Shown: piece by piece, positions 12,579 to 22,479 of the stretch
How the letters are laid out: each line of letters opens with the position of its first letter
Position numbering within the stretch: the first letter of the stretch is position 1
Notes under the pieces: generated by a model
Database searches by the model: none
Told to the model about the DNA's origin: nothing
What the model saw: the letters and a program-made list of their open reading frames with translations, nothing else
Assembly: GCA_041399155.1 (NCBI GenBank)
Contig: JAWKTI010000002.1
Coordinates: 558,001-622,000 of the forward strand
Direction of reading: 5' to 3'
DNA from: Zavarzinella sp.
GTDB taxonomy: Bacteria > Planctomycetota > Planctomycetia > Gemmatales > Gemmataceae
Length of the DNA stretch: 64,000 nt
Translations under genes and position numbers: made by a program

Positions 12579-15500
12579 ATGCATCGACTATTCTCCCACT
12601 TTTTTCTGATATCTCTGGTAACGATTGCTTCCATCAGCACCGTGCGTGCGGTGGATTTTAATCGAGAAATCAAACCAATCCTGGCAAAAAACTGCTACGC
12701 TTGCCATGGCCCGGATGATGAAAGCCGGGCAGCATCGTTGCGGCTGGATCAGTTTGCAGATGCCACGAAGGCCCGAAAGAAAGGTGCGGCGATTGTGCCC
12801 AAGGCACCAGATAAAAGTCGAATCATCCATCGTATTGATGATCAGAATGATCCCATGCCACCAGAGGAAACGGGTAATCACCTGACACCAAAAGAAATCC
12901 AATTATTGAAAGACTGGATTGCCAGTGGTGCAGAATATACCCCGCACTGGGCATTTGTGGCGCCGAAAAAGGCCGAGCCAATTACATTGAAAGATCCCAA
13001 CTGGGCAGCAAACCCTGTTGATACTTTTGTGGGTCAGCAATTGGAAGAAGCTGGAATTCGACTTGGACCTCCAGAAGACCCAAATGTGTTGTTGCGACGG
13101 CTTAGCCTCGATATCCGAGGTATTCCCCCTTCTATTGAAGAACTGAATCAATTTGCTGCAGACAGTTCCCCTGATGCCTATGCAAAGATGGTGCAGCAGT
13201 TTCTTTCTTCACCACGTTATGGCGAACGCTGGGCACGCGTTTGGCTGGATCTGGCACGTTATGCCGATTCGGCGGGCTATGGTTCCGACCCACTTCGGCT
13301 GAACATGTGGCAGTACCGCGATTGGGTAATTCGTGCATTAAACGACAATCTTCCGTACGATCAACTGACTACCTGGCAACTGGCTGGGGACCTTTTGCCT
13401 GAACCTTCAATGGCACAGCGTGTAGCAACTGCTTTTCACCGCAATACGATGACCAACACCGAAGGTGGTACTGATGATGAAGAGTTTCGGATTGCTGCGG
13501 TAAAAGATCGTGTGGATACCACTTTCCAGGTGTGGATGGGCCTTTCTGTGGGCTGCGCCAAATGCCACAACCATAAATTTGATCCTGTCAGCCAGAAAGA
13601 ATACTACCAACTGTTTGCAATCTTCAACCAGACTGCTGACGCCGACCGTGGCGATGAAAGCCCTCTGATGCCGGTCATTAGTGAAACAGATCGTACACTG
13701 ATCGAGCAGATTGACCAGCAGGTTGCAGCAAAACAAACACAGTTAAAGGCACTAGCAAAGACGAAACAAGTCGATTTTGAACAGTGGCTTCAAAATTTTA
13801 CTGCCTACACGCACAACCTGCCAAAATCAGCGCACTCCCCAAAACTGATGCCAACGCAGAACAAGCCAGTAATCACAATCATGAGTGGCCCACTTCAACA
13901 ACTTGATGGAGTCGTGCTGCAACATTCTGAAAATGCAATAGTCAAATCGGTGGATTTGGAAACCGATCCTGTGGCTCAAAAAGTGAAAGCAAGAAAGTTA
14001 CGGATTGAGATTCCCGCCAAAGGAACATTCCTATCACTGGCGGAAGTTCAGGTGCTTAGTGGTGGGAAGAATGTGGCATTGACAGGTACAGCAATGCAGT
14101 CCAGTACCGATTACGGTGGTGTGGCGAAACGGGCAATCGATGGAAATACTGATGGGACTTATACCAATAACTCAGTTTCCCACACGGCTCGAGATAATAA
14201 CCCATGGTGGGAGGTTGCCTGGAATAACGATCAGGAAATTGATTCGATTACTGTCTGGAATCGCCTGGATGGGGTGGGAGATCGATTAGCACCTTATCGA
14301 ATCAATCTGTATGATGGCAACAATAAAGTAATCTGGTCGAAAGATTTCACGAACGCACCCAATCCCAAGCAGGAAATTTCAGTTGCAAAGCAGAGTGGAT
14401 TACAGGTTGCAGAAATTATACCTGGAAAGTATCTCAACCCACCACAGCCGAAGATTACAGTGGTGCTGTTTCAGCAACCACTGACGATTGTATCTGACAA
14501 GAATCTGACGATTCGTGTGCATGCAACAGGTGATCTTGCCAGCACTGTTTCGCCGTTGCAGAAATCAACTATTTCTACACGTCGAGCTTTGACTGTGGAT
14601 CTTCGGAATGCAATAAATCTGGCACTAGCTCAGAAACATGCCCCAAGTATTACGTTGTTGCAAGACCACTTCCTTAAGAGTCTTCCAGAAGCAATTCAGA
14701 TCACCAGTGAAATTGCTCGCCTGGAAGCCAGTAAGCCAAAACCTACGATGTTGCCCATCATGCAGGAATTGCCAAAGACAAAACAACGTACCACTAAGGT
14801 GATGGTAAAGGGCGACTTTATGAACCTGGGAGAAAAAGTAGAACCGGGTCTATTATCTGCTTTTCATCACACAGAACAAAAATCACCCACGCGGCTGGAG
14901 CTGGCACAATGGTTGACAGATCGCAATAATCCACTGACTGCACGAGTGGCAGTCAATCGGATCTGGGCAAAGATTTTTGGACAGGGTTTAGTGGTGACTG
15001 AGGAAGATTTTGGTAACCAGGGTGACCTGCCCACGCACCAGAAGCTTCTGGATTGGCTGGCAGTGGAATACTTCGATTCCGGCTGGGATACCAAGAAGCT
15101 CATTACTTTACTGGTTACGTCGAGCACTTACTGCCAATCTTCTCGGGTGGAGAATGATTTACAGGCGAAAGATCCAGACAACAAACTTTATTGGCGAAGC
15201 CCACGTTACCGGCTGGATGCAGAAACGGTGCGAGACCAGGCATTGGCACTTTCCGGATTGCTCAGCCAGAAAATTGGTGGGCCTTCTGTTTATCCTCCAC
15301 AGCCGAATGGATTATGGCAGGCTGCATTCAATGGTCAGCGAAATTATCCGACTAGCATGGGAGAAGATCGATATCGACGTGGGCTTTATACAATCTGGCG
15401 TCGAACAATTCCCAACCCAGCAATGACTACCTTTGACGCACCCAGCCGTGAAATCTGTAGCGTACGTCGCATTCGAACCAACACACCATTGCAGGCATTT

Positions 15501-15827
15501 GTCACGTTGAATGATCCAGTATATGTTGAAGCTGCTTTGGGTATGGCAGTGAATATTCACGCTACTTCCAGCGATCCAAAAACCTGGATTCAGACGGCCT
15601 TGCAACAGACAACATCCCGCCCCGCAACGGAAGTTCAGACTGCTGCATTGCTGAAGTTATACACCACTGAACTGGAACGATTTTCGAAGGATGCCGAAGC
15701 CAGAAAAACATGGCTGAATCAGGCACCTGCTCATCTGCGTACAACAGCCGCAGATTCTGCTCAGATCGCTGCACTGGCACTGGTGTGTAACGTGGTTCTG
15801 AATCTCGATGCGGTACTCACACGATAA
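12579..15827 (+). CDS. Secreted PSCyt1-DUF1549-DUF1553 protein with F5/8C-like insert
   Basis: This is a large secreted protein (1082 residues) of the planctomycete-type cytochrome family. A signal peptide (about residues 1-24) precedes a PSCyt1 domain with a CxxCH haem site (C39, C42, H43). The DUF1549 domain (about 140-360) holds a second CxxCH (C326, C329, H330). An F5/8C or discoidin-like segment (about 470-600, with ALTGTAMQSS and AIDGNTDG) suggests carbohydrate binding. DUF1553 (about 760-1050) ends the protein. The biochemical role of DUF1549/DUF1553 proteins is not firmly established; redox-linked polysaccharide breakdown has been suggested. The DUF1501 partner starts 14 nt downstream and the kinase follows, so the three form an operon. 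Confidence 0.93.
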   Translation: MHRLFSHFFLISLVTIASISTVRAVDFNREIKPILAKNCYACHGPDDESRAASLRLDQFADATKARKKGAAIVPKAPDKSRIIHRIDDQNDPMPPEETGNHLTPKEIQLLKDWIASGAEYTPHWAFVAPKKAEPITLKDPNWAANPVDTFVGQQLEEAGIRLGPPEDPNVLLRRLSLDIRGIPPSIEELNQFAADSSPDAYAKMVQQFLSSPRYGERWARVWLDLARYADSAGYGSDPLRLNMWQYRDWVIRALNDNLPYDQLTTWQLAGDLLPEPSMAQRVATAFHRNTMTNTEGGTDDEEFRIAAVKDRVDTTFQVWMGLSVGCAKCHNHKFDPVSQKEYYQLFAIFNQTADADRGDESPLMPVISETDRTLIEQIDQQVAAKQTQLKALAKTKQVDFEQWLQNFTAYTHNLPKSAHSPKLMPTQNKPVITIMSGPLQQLDGVVLQHSENAIVKSVDLETDPVAQKVKARKLRIEIPAKGTFLSLAEVQVLSGGKNVALTGTAMQSSTDYGGVAKRAIDGNTDGTYTNNSVSHTARDNNPWWEVAWNNDQEIDSITVWNRLDGVGDRLAPYRINLYDGNNKVIWSKDFTNAPNPKQEISVAKQSGLQVAEIIPGKYLNPPQPKITVVLFQQPLTIVSDKNLTIRVHATGDLASTVSPLQKSTISTRRALTVDLRNAINLALAQKHAPSITLLQDHFLKSLPEAIQITSEIARLEASKPKPTMLPIMQELPKTKQRTTKVMVKGDFMNLGEKVEPGLLSAFHHTEQKSPTRLELAQWLTDRNNPLTARVAVNRIWAKIFGQGLVVTEEDFGNQGDLPTHQKLLDWLAVEYFDSGWDTKKLITLLVTSSTYCQSSRVENDLQAKDPDNKLYWRSPRYRLDAETVRDQALALSGLLSQKIGGPSVYPPQPNGLWQAAFNGQRNYPTSMGEDRYRRGLYTIWRRTIPNPAMTTFDAPSREICSVRRIRTNTPLQAFVTLNDPVYVEAALGMAVNIHATSSDPKTWIQTALQQTTSRPATEVQTAALLKLYTTELERFSKDAEARKTWLNQAPAHLRTTAADSAQIAALALVCNVVLNLDAVLTR

Positions 15828-15841
15828 ATAAGGAAATAATC

Positions 15842-17296
15842 ATGAATCCACATATTGATTACACACAGTTTCACACCCGCAGACACTTGCTGGGAAGTGC
15901 CGCAGTTGGCATTGGGGGAATCGCTGCCGCCACATTGCTTGGCAAACAACTTCATGCTGAGGATGAACAGTCCAACAATCCGCTGGCACCCAGAAAGCCA
16001 CATTATCCCGCTAAGGCAAAATCGGTCATCTACCTGCACATGTCTGGTGCACCACCACAGCAGGATACGTTTGATTACAAGCCCAAGCTGGTGAAGTTGA
16101 ATATGAAACCATGTCCTGATGAATTTTTGAAGGACAGGCGGTTTGCTTTCATTAAAGGCCACCCCGTCTTGCTGGGAACACCGTACAAATTTGCCCAGCA
16201 CGGCCAAAGTGGTGCCTGGGTCAGTGAGCATTTGCCGAATATCGCAAAACATGTTGACGACATGGCATTTTTGCGCGGGATGTATACCGATCAATTCAAC
16301 CACGCACCAGCAGAGCTATATTTATTCACTGGTTCCCCACGCAATGGGAATGCGTCCATGGGCTCGTGGATCACGTATGGCCTGGGTACCACCAACCAGA
16401 ACCTTCCCGGTTTTGTTGTGTTGATTTCTGGTGGTACTGATCCCACAGGTGGGAAAGCAGTCTGGAGCACAGGTTTCCTGCCCGGAGTATTTCAAGGTGT
16501 TCAGTGTCGCAGCGTGGGTGATCCCATTCTCTATGCCAACAATCCCTCTGGAGTTGATCGAGAAACCCGTCGTCGCACATTAGATGCACTGCAACAACTC
16601 AATCAACTCGAGTTGCAGGAGTATGGAGATCCAGAGACAAAAACACGTATCGAACAATACGAACTGGCATTTCGAATGCAGATGGCCGTGCCTGATGTGA
16701 TGGATTTTAAATCTGAAACGAAACAGACACTTGAGATGTATGGTGCCCAACCGGGACAGGCGAGCTTTGCTAACAACTGCCTGCTGGCACGTCGCCTGAT
16801 TGAACGTGGGGTGCGATTTGTGCAACTGTTCGACTGGGGCTGGGACATTCACGGAACGGGTAAAGGTGACGACTTAATGAACCACATGCCCAATAAGTGC
16901 AAACAGGTTGATCAGCCGATCGGTGCGTTGCTTGCCGATCTGAAACGAACAGGACTGCTCAAAGATACCCTCGTCGTATGGAGCGGCGAGTTCGGCAGAA
17001 CTTCGATGAATGAGGCACGCGGGGGATCGAAGTTTCTCGGTCGCGACCACCATCCTAACTGCTTTACCACCTGGATGGCGGGTGCAGGCATTAAACCGGG
17101 TGTTTCTTATGGTGCTACCGATGAGCTTGGCTACGCGATTACGGAAGGAAAAACATCTGTACACGATTTTCAGGCAACGATTCTACATTTACTTGGTCTG
17201 GATCCCTGGAAATTCCGCTATCCCTACCTGGGTTTGCAGCAACGCCTAATTGGTCCAGAAGGAACATGTGAAATCCGTAAGGAAATCTTGTCGTGA
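15842..17296 (+). CDS. DUF1501 protein, Tat-exported, sulfatase/alkaline phosphatase fold
   Basis: The 484-residue protein starts with a twin-arginine signal (R13-R14, TRRHLLGSAAVGIGG) that ends near residue 40, so export in folded form is expected. The body matches DUF1501, which shares the alkaline phosphatase/sulfatase fold: an early SVIYLHMSGAPPQQDTFD block, NHAPAELYLFTG, DWGWDIHG, and a C-terminal VVWSGEFGRT followed by GRDHHPNCFT with likely metal-binding Asp/His. Substrates are unknown. DUF1501 genes are almost always paired with DUF1549/DUF1553 genes, as here (14-nt gap). Its TGA overlaps the GTG start of the kinase, implying translational coupling. Confidence 0.94.
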   Translation: MNPHIDYTQFHTRRHLLGSAAVGIGGIAAATLLGKQLHAEDEQSNNPLAPRKPHYPAKAKSVIYLHMSGAPPQQDTFDYKPKLVKLNMKPCPDEFLKDRRFAFIKGHPVLLGTPYKFAQHGQSGAWVSEHLPNIAKHVDDMAFLRGMYTDQFNHAPAELYLFTGSPRNGNASMGSWITYGLGTTNQNLPGFVVLISGGTDPTGGKAVWSTGFLPGVFQGVQCRSVGDPILYANNPSGVDRETRRRTLDALQQLNQLELQEYGDPETKTRIEQYELAFRMQMAVPDVMDFKSETKQTLEMYGAQPGQASFANNCLLARRLIERGVRFVQLFDWGWDIHGTGKGDDLMNHMPNKCKQVDQPIGALLADLKRTGLLKDTLVVWSGEFGRTSMNEARGGSKFLGRDHHPNCFTTWMAGAGIKPGVSYGATDELGYAITEGKTSVHDFQATILHLLGLDPWKFRYPYLGLQQRLIGPEGTCEIRKEILS

Positions 17297-19008
17297 GCAA
17301 TCTTGTTTCTGTGGATGATCAATTGGCAGCGTTGCTGGAAGAAATGCTTGCCCAGCGAGATGCTGGCGTAGTGATCAATCTCGATGAATATGTGCAACGG
17401 CTTCCAGAACAGGAAGCAGAGATTCGCAGTCTGTGGGCGACAGCACAGTTTGCAGGTTTTTTTGCTGGCACCCTTTCGAGCCATGCCACAGGACAAACAG
17501 AACAAGTACAGGGTATACCAGAACGAGACAATATTCCCCAGCAATTATCGGGAGACTATCAGATCATCCGTGAACTCGGCACGGGTGGAATGGGTGTCGT
17601 CTATCTTGCTCGGCAGCGCTCTCTGGGAAGACTGGTCGCCTTGAAAATGATGCGGGATAATCGACTCTCTTCACCCACGGATCGTGCCAGATTTCGTGCG
17701 GAGGCCGCTGCAGTTGCCCAGTTGAAACACCCGAACATTGTTACCGTTTTTGAAGTGGGTGAACACCAGGGAATCCCCTGGATCGTCATGGAATATGTGG
17801 ACGGTGTCACGCTTGGCAAACGATTGACACACGGGCCACTGCCACAACGCGAAGCGGCCCGCATTGTCAGCATGATAGCCAAAGCCCTTCAGCATGCCCA
17901 CGAGATTGGGATCCTACACCGTGATTTGAAACCCAATAACATTCTGCTGCCAGTATTAACGCAAACCGAAGACTCTTCAACCTCTCCCACCAGTTCGGAA
18001 GTGCAGTCGATCAAAATTGTGGATTTTGGGTTGGCGAAACAGCTTTCTGTTACAGAAGGTACCACGCAGTGGCGAACGCAAACTGGTGCCATTGTGGGTA
18101 CTCCCGGTTATATGTCGCCAGAACAGGCCCAAGGTAAACGCGAACTGACTGCTGCTGCGGATATCTATGCATTGGGTGCCATTCTGTATGAATGCCTGAC
18201 TGGTCGCCCCCCATTTCAGGCAGCAACCCCGATTGATGCATTATTGATGGTGCTGGAACAGGAACCTGTACCACCACGATTGCTGACCAGTGGTATTGAT
18301 CGGGAATTAGAACTGATCTGCATGAAATGTTTGCAGAAGATTCCCACCCACCGTTATCCGACAGCGGCAGCCCTGGCAAACGATCTGGATGCCTATCTGA
18401 CTGGGGAGGCACTTTCTTCCCGCCCCAGTGGGGTACGCTATTTTTTGATGCGTCTGTTCAGCGAAACCCACCATGTCGATGTGTTGAAGAACTGGGGCTT
18501 GCTTTGGATCTGGCACAGCCTGGCAACATTTTTACTTTGCCTGCTCACCCAGGTAATGTACTGGCAGAATATCCGCAGCCATTCCGCCTATCTGATTCTC
18601 TGGACAGTCGGGTTAGTCACCTGGGGAACCATTCTCTGGAAACTTCGCCGGCGGGCAGGTCCGGTACTGTTTGTCGAGCGGCAAATTGCCCACGCCTGGG
18701 CAGCGGGGGTATGTGCCAGTATTGGCATGTTTATTATTGAAGTGCTGGAAAAGGCACCAGTTCTCAGTCTCTCACCTGCGATGGCGATTTCTGCAGGGAT
18801 GGTCTTCGTTTTCAAAGCGGGCATCTTATCTGGTCGGTTTTATGTTACGGCAATCACCATGTTTGCCACAGCTGCTGTCATGCCGCTGTTTCCCAACTTT
18901 AACATTCTCCTGTTTGGAATTTCCACTGCACTCTGTTTTCTGATTCCCGGTCTGAAGTATTATCGCATTCAGCGTAACTTACCCAAACTTACCCTGAGGT
19001 CCGGCTAA
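17293..19008 (+). CDS. Membrane-anchored Ser/Thr protein kinase
   Basis: This is a Hanks-type Ser/Thr kinase of 571 residues. After an 85-residue N-terminal segment the kinase domain shows the glycine loop (G96, G98, G101), K118, E137, the HRD loop (H209-R210-D211), DFG (D244-F245-G246), the SPE motif (275-277) and D290, so all catalytic residues are present. An insert rich in Ser/Thr lies between HRD and DFG (about 223-238). The C-terminal third (about 395-560) contains five or so hydrophobic helices, replacing the extracellular sensor found in PknB-type kinases. The GTG start overlaps the DUF1501 stop by 4 nt (GTGA). Co-transcription suggests it acts on or reports about the exported DUF1549/DUF1501 pair, but that is inference. 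Confidence 0.95.
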   Translation: MSNLVSVDDQLAALLEEMLAQRDAGVVINLDEYVQRLPEQEAEIRSLWATAQFAGFFAGTLSSHATGQTEQVQGIPERDNIPQQLSGDYQIIRELGTGGMGVVYLARQRSLGRLVALKMMRDNRLSSPTDRARFRAEAAAVAQLKHPNIVTVFEVGEHQGIPWIVMEYVDGVTLGKRLTHGPLPQREAARIVSMIAKALQHAHEIGILHRDLKPNNILLPVLTQTEDSSTSPTSSEVQSIKIVDFGLAKQLSVTEGTTQWRTQTGAIVGTPGYMSPEQAQGKRELTAAADIYALGAILYECLTGRPPFQAATPIDALLMVLEQEPVPPRLLTSGIDRELELICMKCLQKIPTHRYPTAAALANDLDAYLTGEALSSRPSGVRYFLMRLFSETHHVDVLKNWGLLWIWHSLATFLLCLLTQVMYWQNIRSHSAYLILWTVGLVTWGTILWKLRRRAGPVLFVERQIAHAWAAGVCASIGMFIIEVLEKAPVLSLSPAMAISAGMVFVFKAGILSGRFYVTAITMFATAAVMPLFPNFNILLFGISTALCFLIPGLKYYRIQRNLPKLTLRSG

Positions 19009-19106
19009 ATCGGAATCTCACATGAATGAATAGTAAAATTTTTCCTCATTTTGCCGTCACATCCACAAAACAGCCTTGCGTTATTCCTTGTAATCGGTTA
19101 ACTAGC

Positions 19107-19129
19107 CCCCCAGCACATCCCACTGGGGG
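19107..19129 (+). promoter_or_regulatory. GC-rich hairpin between the kinase gene and the efflux gene
   Basis: A 7-bp perfect inverted repeat (CCCCCAG/CTGGGGG, 9-nt loop) lies 98 nt after the kinase stop and 98 nt before the next start. It is not followed by a T-run, so it could be a Rho-independent terminator lacking a good U-tract or a leader structure of the downstream gene. Confidence 0.35.
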
Positions 19130-19227
19130 ATTCTGTACGTTCCCGTGCAGGATAAAGTGGCATGTGCCAGGGAAGCGTTAGAGGGATTACCTTTTTTCGC
19201 GACCAATCATCGAGGGGGTAAATTCTT

Positions 19228-21498
19228 ATGTTGCGCTGGAAAGTTATGCGCTGGAAAAAACTGGTGCTGGTAGCGTTGGGCGTGGTTGTACCGTCCAGCG
19301 GTTGTGTTCGGCCCCTGTTTATGACACCGGAAACACAACACCTGGCACTTTCGACTCCACTGCCGGAAAATTTGGCAACAGATCCCCAGGTAGCCACTGC
19401 GCCTGATGTTTCTGGTCACTTACCACCGCCGACGGTGCTGGATGCCAAAGCGACTCCCAGACCAATTACTCTGGCAGAAGCATTCGCAATCGGCGTCGAG
19501 CAAGGCAGCACTGGTTCCCAGGGTAGTAGCACACTAGCCGGGCTTGGCACTGGTACCGCACGCTTCGGTCAACTGTTCTCCGACGAACTGGTAACATTCA
19601 ATGGTCGAGGTGTGGGTGGGGATGATGCTATCCGCGCCTTTGCCCTGGACCCTGCAATCGCTGCGGCAGACATTGAAGGTGCACTGGCGAAGTTTGATAC
19701 CCAGTTTTTTGCCAGTATGAACTGGCAGAAGCGGGATCAACTGGTTGCGAATATTTTCAATAACTTCAATAACGGTGATCTGGCTCAGTTTACCAGCGGG
19801 TTGTACAAACCGTTGCCCACGGGTGGTATGGCAGGGATTACCTTCAATACCAATTACACGCGGATTGCCACGGTACCGCAAGGATTCGCGGTTATTAATC
19901 CGTCGTATCAGCCAGAACTGCTGGTTCGATTCGAACAGCCTTTACTGCGCAACTTCGGTGTGGATATTAACCAATTGCTGCCCCAGCATCCAGGCAGTGT
20001 TTCTTTCCCACAATCCAGACCTTCGGGTGGGCGGGCAGAAGGGATTCTGATCACCCGGATGCGGACGGATCAGTCGAAAGCTCAGTTCGAGCGTTCGCTG
20101 AACTTTATGCTGCTGAATATTGAAAACGCTTACTGGCAGTTGTACTCCGCATATTTCGCCAAATACGCTGCGGAAATTGGTCTGTATCAGGCAGGGATTA
20201 CACTGGATCTTTTCGGCAAACGGAAGGATGCTGGTTTTGCAGCCCGACAGGATGTGGCACAGACCCAGGCTCAGTTCGAAAATTTCCGTGGGCAGTACGT
20301 CAATGCACTGCAACAGGTACTCGCGACCGAACGACAACTGCGAGGTCTTTTGGGTATGCCATTAACTGATGGCACCCGGCTGATTCCTGCGGATAGCCCG
20401 AACATCACCCCGTTTAAGCCTGATTGGAGTTCGGCACTCGCAGAAGCGATGAACTTACGACCAGAGTTGGCGATGGCCCGCAATGAGTTAAAGATCCAAC
20501 AACTCAGTGTGCTGGTTCAGGAAAATGCCACCCGGCCTGACCTGCGGTTCTTTGCCAACTATGGCATCAATGGTAACGGTCCAAGCCTTGACGGTCCTGC
20601 ATTCCTGAATGTGGCTAATCCGTTACCAGGTGGATCACCGATTGCTCCCAACAACGCATTCGGGAACATGTTTCAGAACCGTTTCCAGAACTGGGAACTG
20701 GGTTTGCGATTTGAACAGGCAATTGGAGCACGTGATGCCCACGCTGCTTTGATGGCAACGAAGCTGAATTTAGCCCGCAGTCACATTGTCCTGCGGAACC
20801 AGGAACGGAAAGCAGAATTCCAACTTGGCGGGGTGCTGCAGGAACTCACCCAGTCTTATGAACAGATTAAAATCCAACGTGCACGGCGGAAAGCACTGCA
20901 GGAACAGTTGCAGGCTCAAACCGAGCGGATTGAAATTGGTCGTGAATCGCTGATTGTACTGTTACAAAACCAAATTGATTTTGTGAATGCGATTCAGCAG
21001 GAACACCAGGCGATTGCCAACTACAATATTGCACTGGCGGGGTGGCAATATTCGAAGGGAACCATCCAGCAATTTAACAACATTACGATTGCGGAAGGTG
21101 CCCTGCCCAGTGCTGTAGCGGAACGTGCCGCAGACCATTTTGCAGCACAGGCAGCGGGGATCAAATTACGGGAAAGACAAGGTGGCTTACCCAGTCCTGA
21201 GTCTTTTGTCGCACCCAGCGTGGCTGGGTTGGCTGACCAACCTGTGTTACCCGATCTGATGAATGGCGGGATGGTACCTCCAGACAAACTGCCGATGGCA
21301 CCCGGATCCACCGATTTGATTCCGCCCGCACCCGGTGTGCCGAAGGACCCCAAGCCAATGGAGAAGAAAACTTCTCCATTGCTGATGCAGCCACGCGAAT
21401 CGAACATGAGCGGGACGGTACCTTTGCCACCACCGCCAGCGTACGTGCCAGCGATTCCAAACCAGAACTTTCCTGTGACCACCAATCCCGGACGATAA
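19228..21498 (+). CDS. TolC-family outer-membrane efflux lipoprotein
   Basis: The 756-residue protein begins with a lipoprotein signal (hydrophobic stretch ending in PSSGC, Cys at 26) and contains the coiled-coil-rich repeats of the outer-membrane efflux (OEP/TolC) family: ENAYWQLY with an ARQDVAQTQAQF helix in the first half and QLQAQTERIEIGRESLI with LLQNQIDFVNAIQ in the second. It should form a trimeric outer-membrane channel or tunnel with an inner-membrane pump not encoded nearby. It is longer than E. coli TolC because of a Gly-rich segment near 95-115 and a proline-rich tail of about 100 residues. A GAGGGGG ribosome site lies 9 nt before the ATG. The MfnD-like gene starts 3 nt after the stop. 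Confidence 0.9.
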   Translation: MLRWKVMRWKKLVLVALGVVVPSSGCVRPLFMTPETQHLALSTPLPENLATDPQVATAPDVSGHLPPPTVLDAKATPRPITLAEAFAIGVEQGSTGSQGSSTLAGLGTGTARFGQLFSDELVTFNGRGVGGDDAIRAFALDPAIAAADIEGALAKFDTQFFASMNWQKRDQLVANIFNNFNNGDLAQFTSGLYKPLPTGGMAGITFNTNYTRIATVPQGFAVINPSYQPELLVRFEQPLLRNFGVDINQLLPQHPGSVSFPQSRPSGGRAEGILITRMRTDQSKAQFERSLNFMLLNIENAYWQLYSAYFAKYAAEIGLYQAGITLDLFGKRKDAGFAARQDVAQTQAQFENFRGQYVNALQQVLATERQLRGLLGMPLTDGTRLIPADSPNITPFKPDWSSALAEAMNLRPELAMARNELKIQQLSVLVQENATRPDLRFFANYGINGNGPSLDGPAFLNVANPLPGGSPIAPNNAFGNMFQNRFQNWELGLRFEQAIGARDAHAALMATKLNLARSHIVLRNQERKAEFQLGGVLQELTQSYEQIKIQRARRKALQEQLQAQTERIEIGRESLIVLLQNQIDFVNAIQQEHQAIANYNIALAGWQYSKGTIQQFNNITIAEGALPSAVAERAADHFAAQAAGIKLRERQGGLPSPESFVAPSVAGLADQPVLPDLMNGGMVPPDKLPMAPGSTDLIPPAPGVPKDPKPMEKKTSPLLMQPRESNMSGTVPLPPPPAYVPAIPNQNFPVTTNPGR

Positions 21499-21501
21499 GT
21501 A

Positions 21502-22416
21502 ATGAAAGTGTTCGTTTATGAACACATTACTGCCAGCATTTCTTTCCAGCCAAATCAGGCAGAATCGTCTCTCTATCGTGAAGGCATGATCATGCGGGAC
21601 ACGTTAGTGGGACTTATCCAGCAACTTGGCTACACAGTCCGCATTGCCTACCATTCAGAAGATTTTCTTACTGCCTGTCAGTGGGCAGATCTTACCCTGG
21701 TGATTGCACCTGAAACAGATGGTATCCTTGGCAACTTCTGCGAAACAGCCCGCCAGCATTGTCCAATCCTGCTGAATTGTGGTGCAACAGCGATATCGCT
21801 TTCTACCGATAAGTGGGCAATGTACCAGCATTGGCTGCACCAGCAGGTGCCCACGCCCCGAACCTGGCTGGGTTCCCAGTGGCAGCCACAGCCTGGTACA
21901 TTCATCCATAAACCACGTGATGGTGCGGGCTCGCAGGATACTTTTCTTGTGGGGACAGAGCAGGAAAAGCAATTCACTTCTGCGGATCTGATTCAGGAAT
22001 TCCATCCGGGAGTCCCTGCCAGCGTCACTTTTCTAGCAGGGCCAAGTGGAAAATTTGCACTTTTGGCGGGTAAGCAATTGATTGAACCTGAGACTTTTGC
22101 TTACCTGGGTGGCGAGATGCCGCTTGGGGGAAAGCTCGGTGAACGTGCCACAAAGATTGCACAGCGTGCAATTGAAAGTGTCCCTGGTTTGCTTGGACTG
22201 ATTGGTGTTGACGTGATATTAGGTGAAGATGGTGAGGATGTGGTCATTGAAATCAATCCCCGCCTGACAACATCCATTGTGGGGCTGGCTGCACTTTCGG
22301 AAACCAATCTTTTCGCACAAATATTGGCGGTTGCCCGTGGTCAGGATACCCAGTTTTCATGGAAATCTCAAAAATTGCGATTTTCACCTACTGGGAAATG
22401 CGAATTCTTTATCTGA
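21502..22416 (+). CDS. ATP-grasp ligase, MfnD-like (tyramine-L-glutamate ligase type)
   Basis: This 304-residue ATP-grasp protein resembles, from memory of the family, archaeal MfnD, which joins tyramine to glutamate in methanofuran synthesis. Shared features include an N-terminal (Y/F)E.ITAS followed by EG.MM/IMR, an IAPE.D block near residue 70, VPTPRTW (about 112), IQEF..G (about 164), GGE.PL and the C-terminal GVDVI......IEINPRLTTSI.GL, where Asp, Glu and Asn bind magnesium-ATP. Many planctomycetes carry methanopterin/methylofuran-linked C1 genes, so a bacterial counterpart is plausible. No other gene of that pathway is visible in the window, and its neighbour is an efflux channel 3 nt upstream. 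An alternative is an ATP-grasp ligase for another amine or amino acid. Confidence 0.75.
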   Translation: MKVFVYEHITASISFQPNQAESSLYREGMIMRDTLVGLIQQLGYTVRIAYHSEDFLTACQWADLTLVIAPETDGILGNFCETARQHCPILLNCGATAISLSTDKWAMYQHWLHQQVPTPRTWLGSQWQPQPGTFIHKPRDGAGSQDTFLVGTEQEKQFTSADLIQEFHPGVPASVTFLAGPSGKFALLAGKQLIEPETFAYLGGEMPLGGKLGERATKIAQRAIESVPGLLGLIGVDVILGEDGEDVVIEINPRLTTSIVGLAALSETNLFAQILAVARGQDTQFSWKSQKLRFSPTGKCEFFI

Positions 22417-22479
22417 TTTGCAGTGATCAAGGCTGATCATCTAAGAGATTTGGAAAAGGCATAACGGTCCTGAATTAGA

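Noticed and set aside
22425..22442. TGATCA-aggc-TGATCA repeat between the MfnD-like and BBP7-like genes as a terminator
   Set aside because: The stem is only 6 bp and no T-run follows on either strand.
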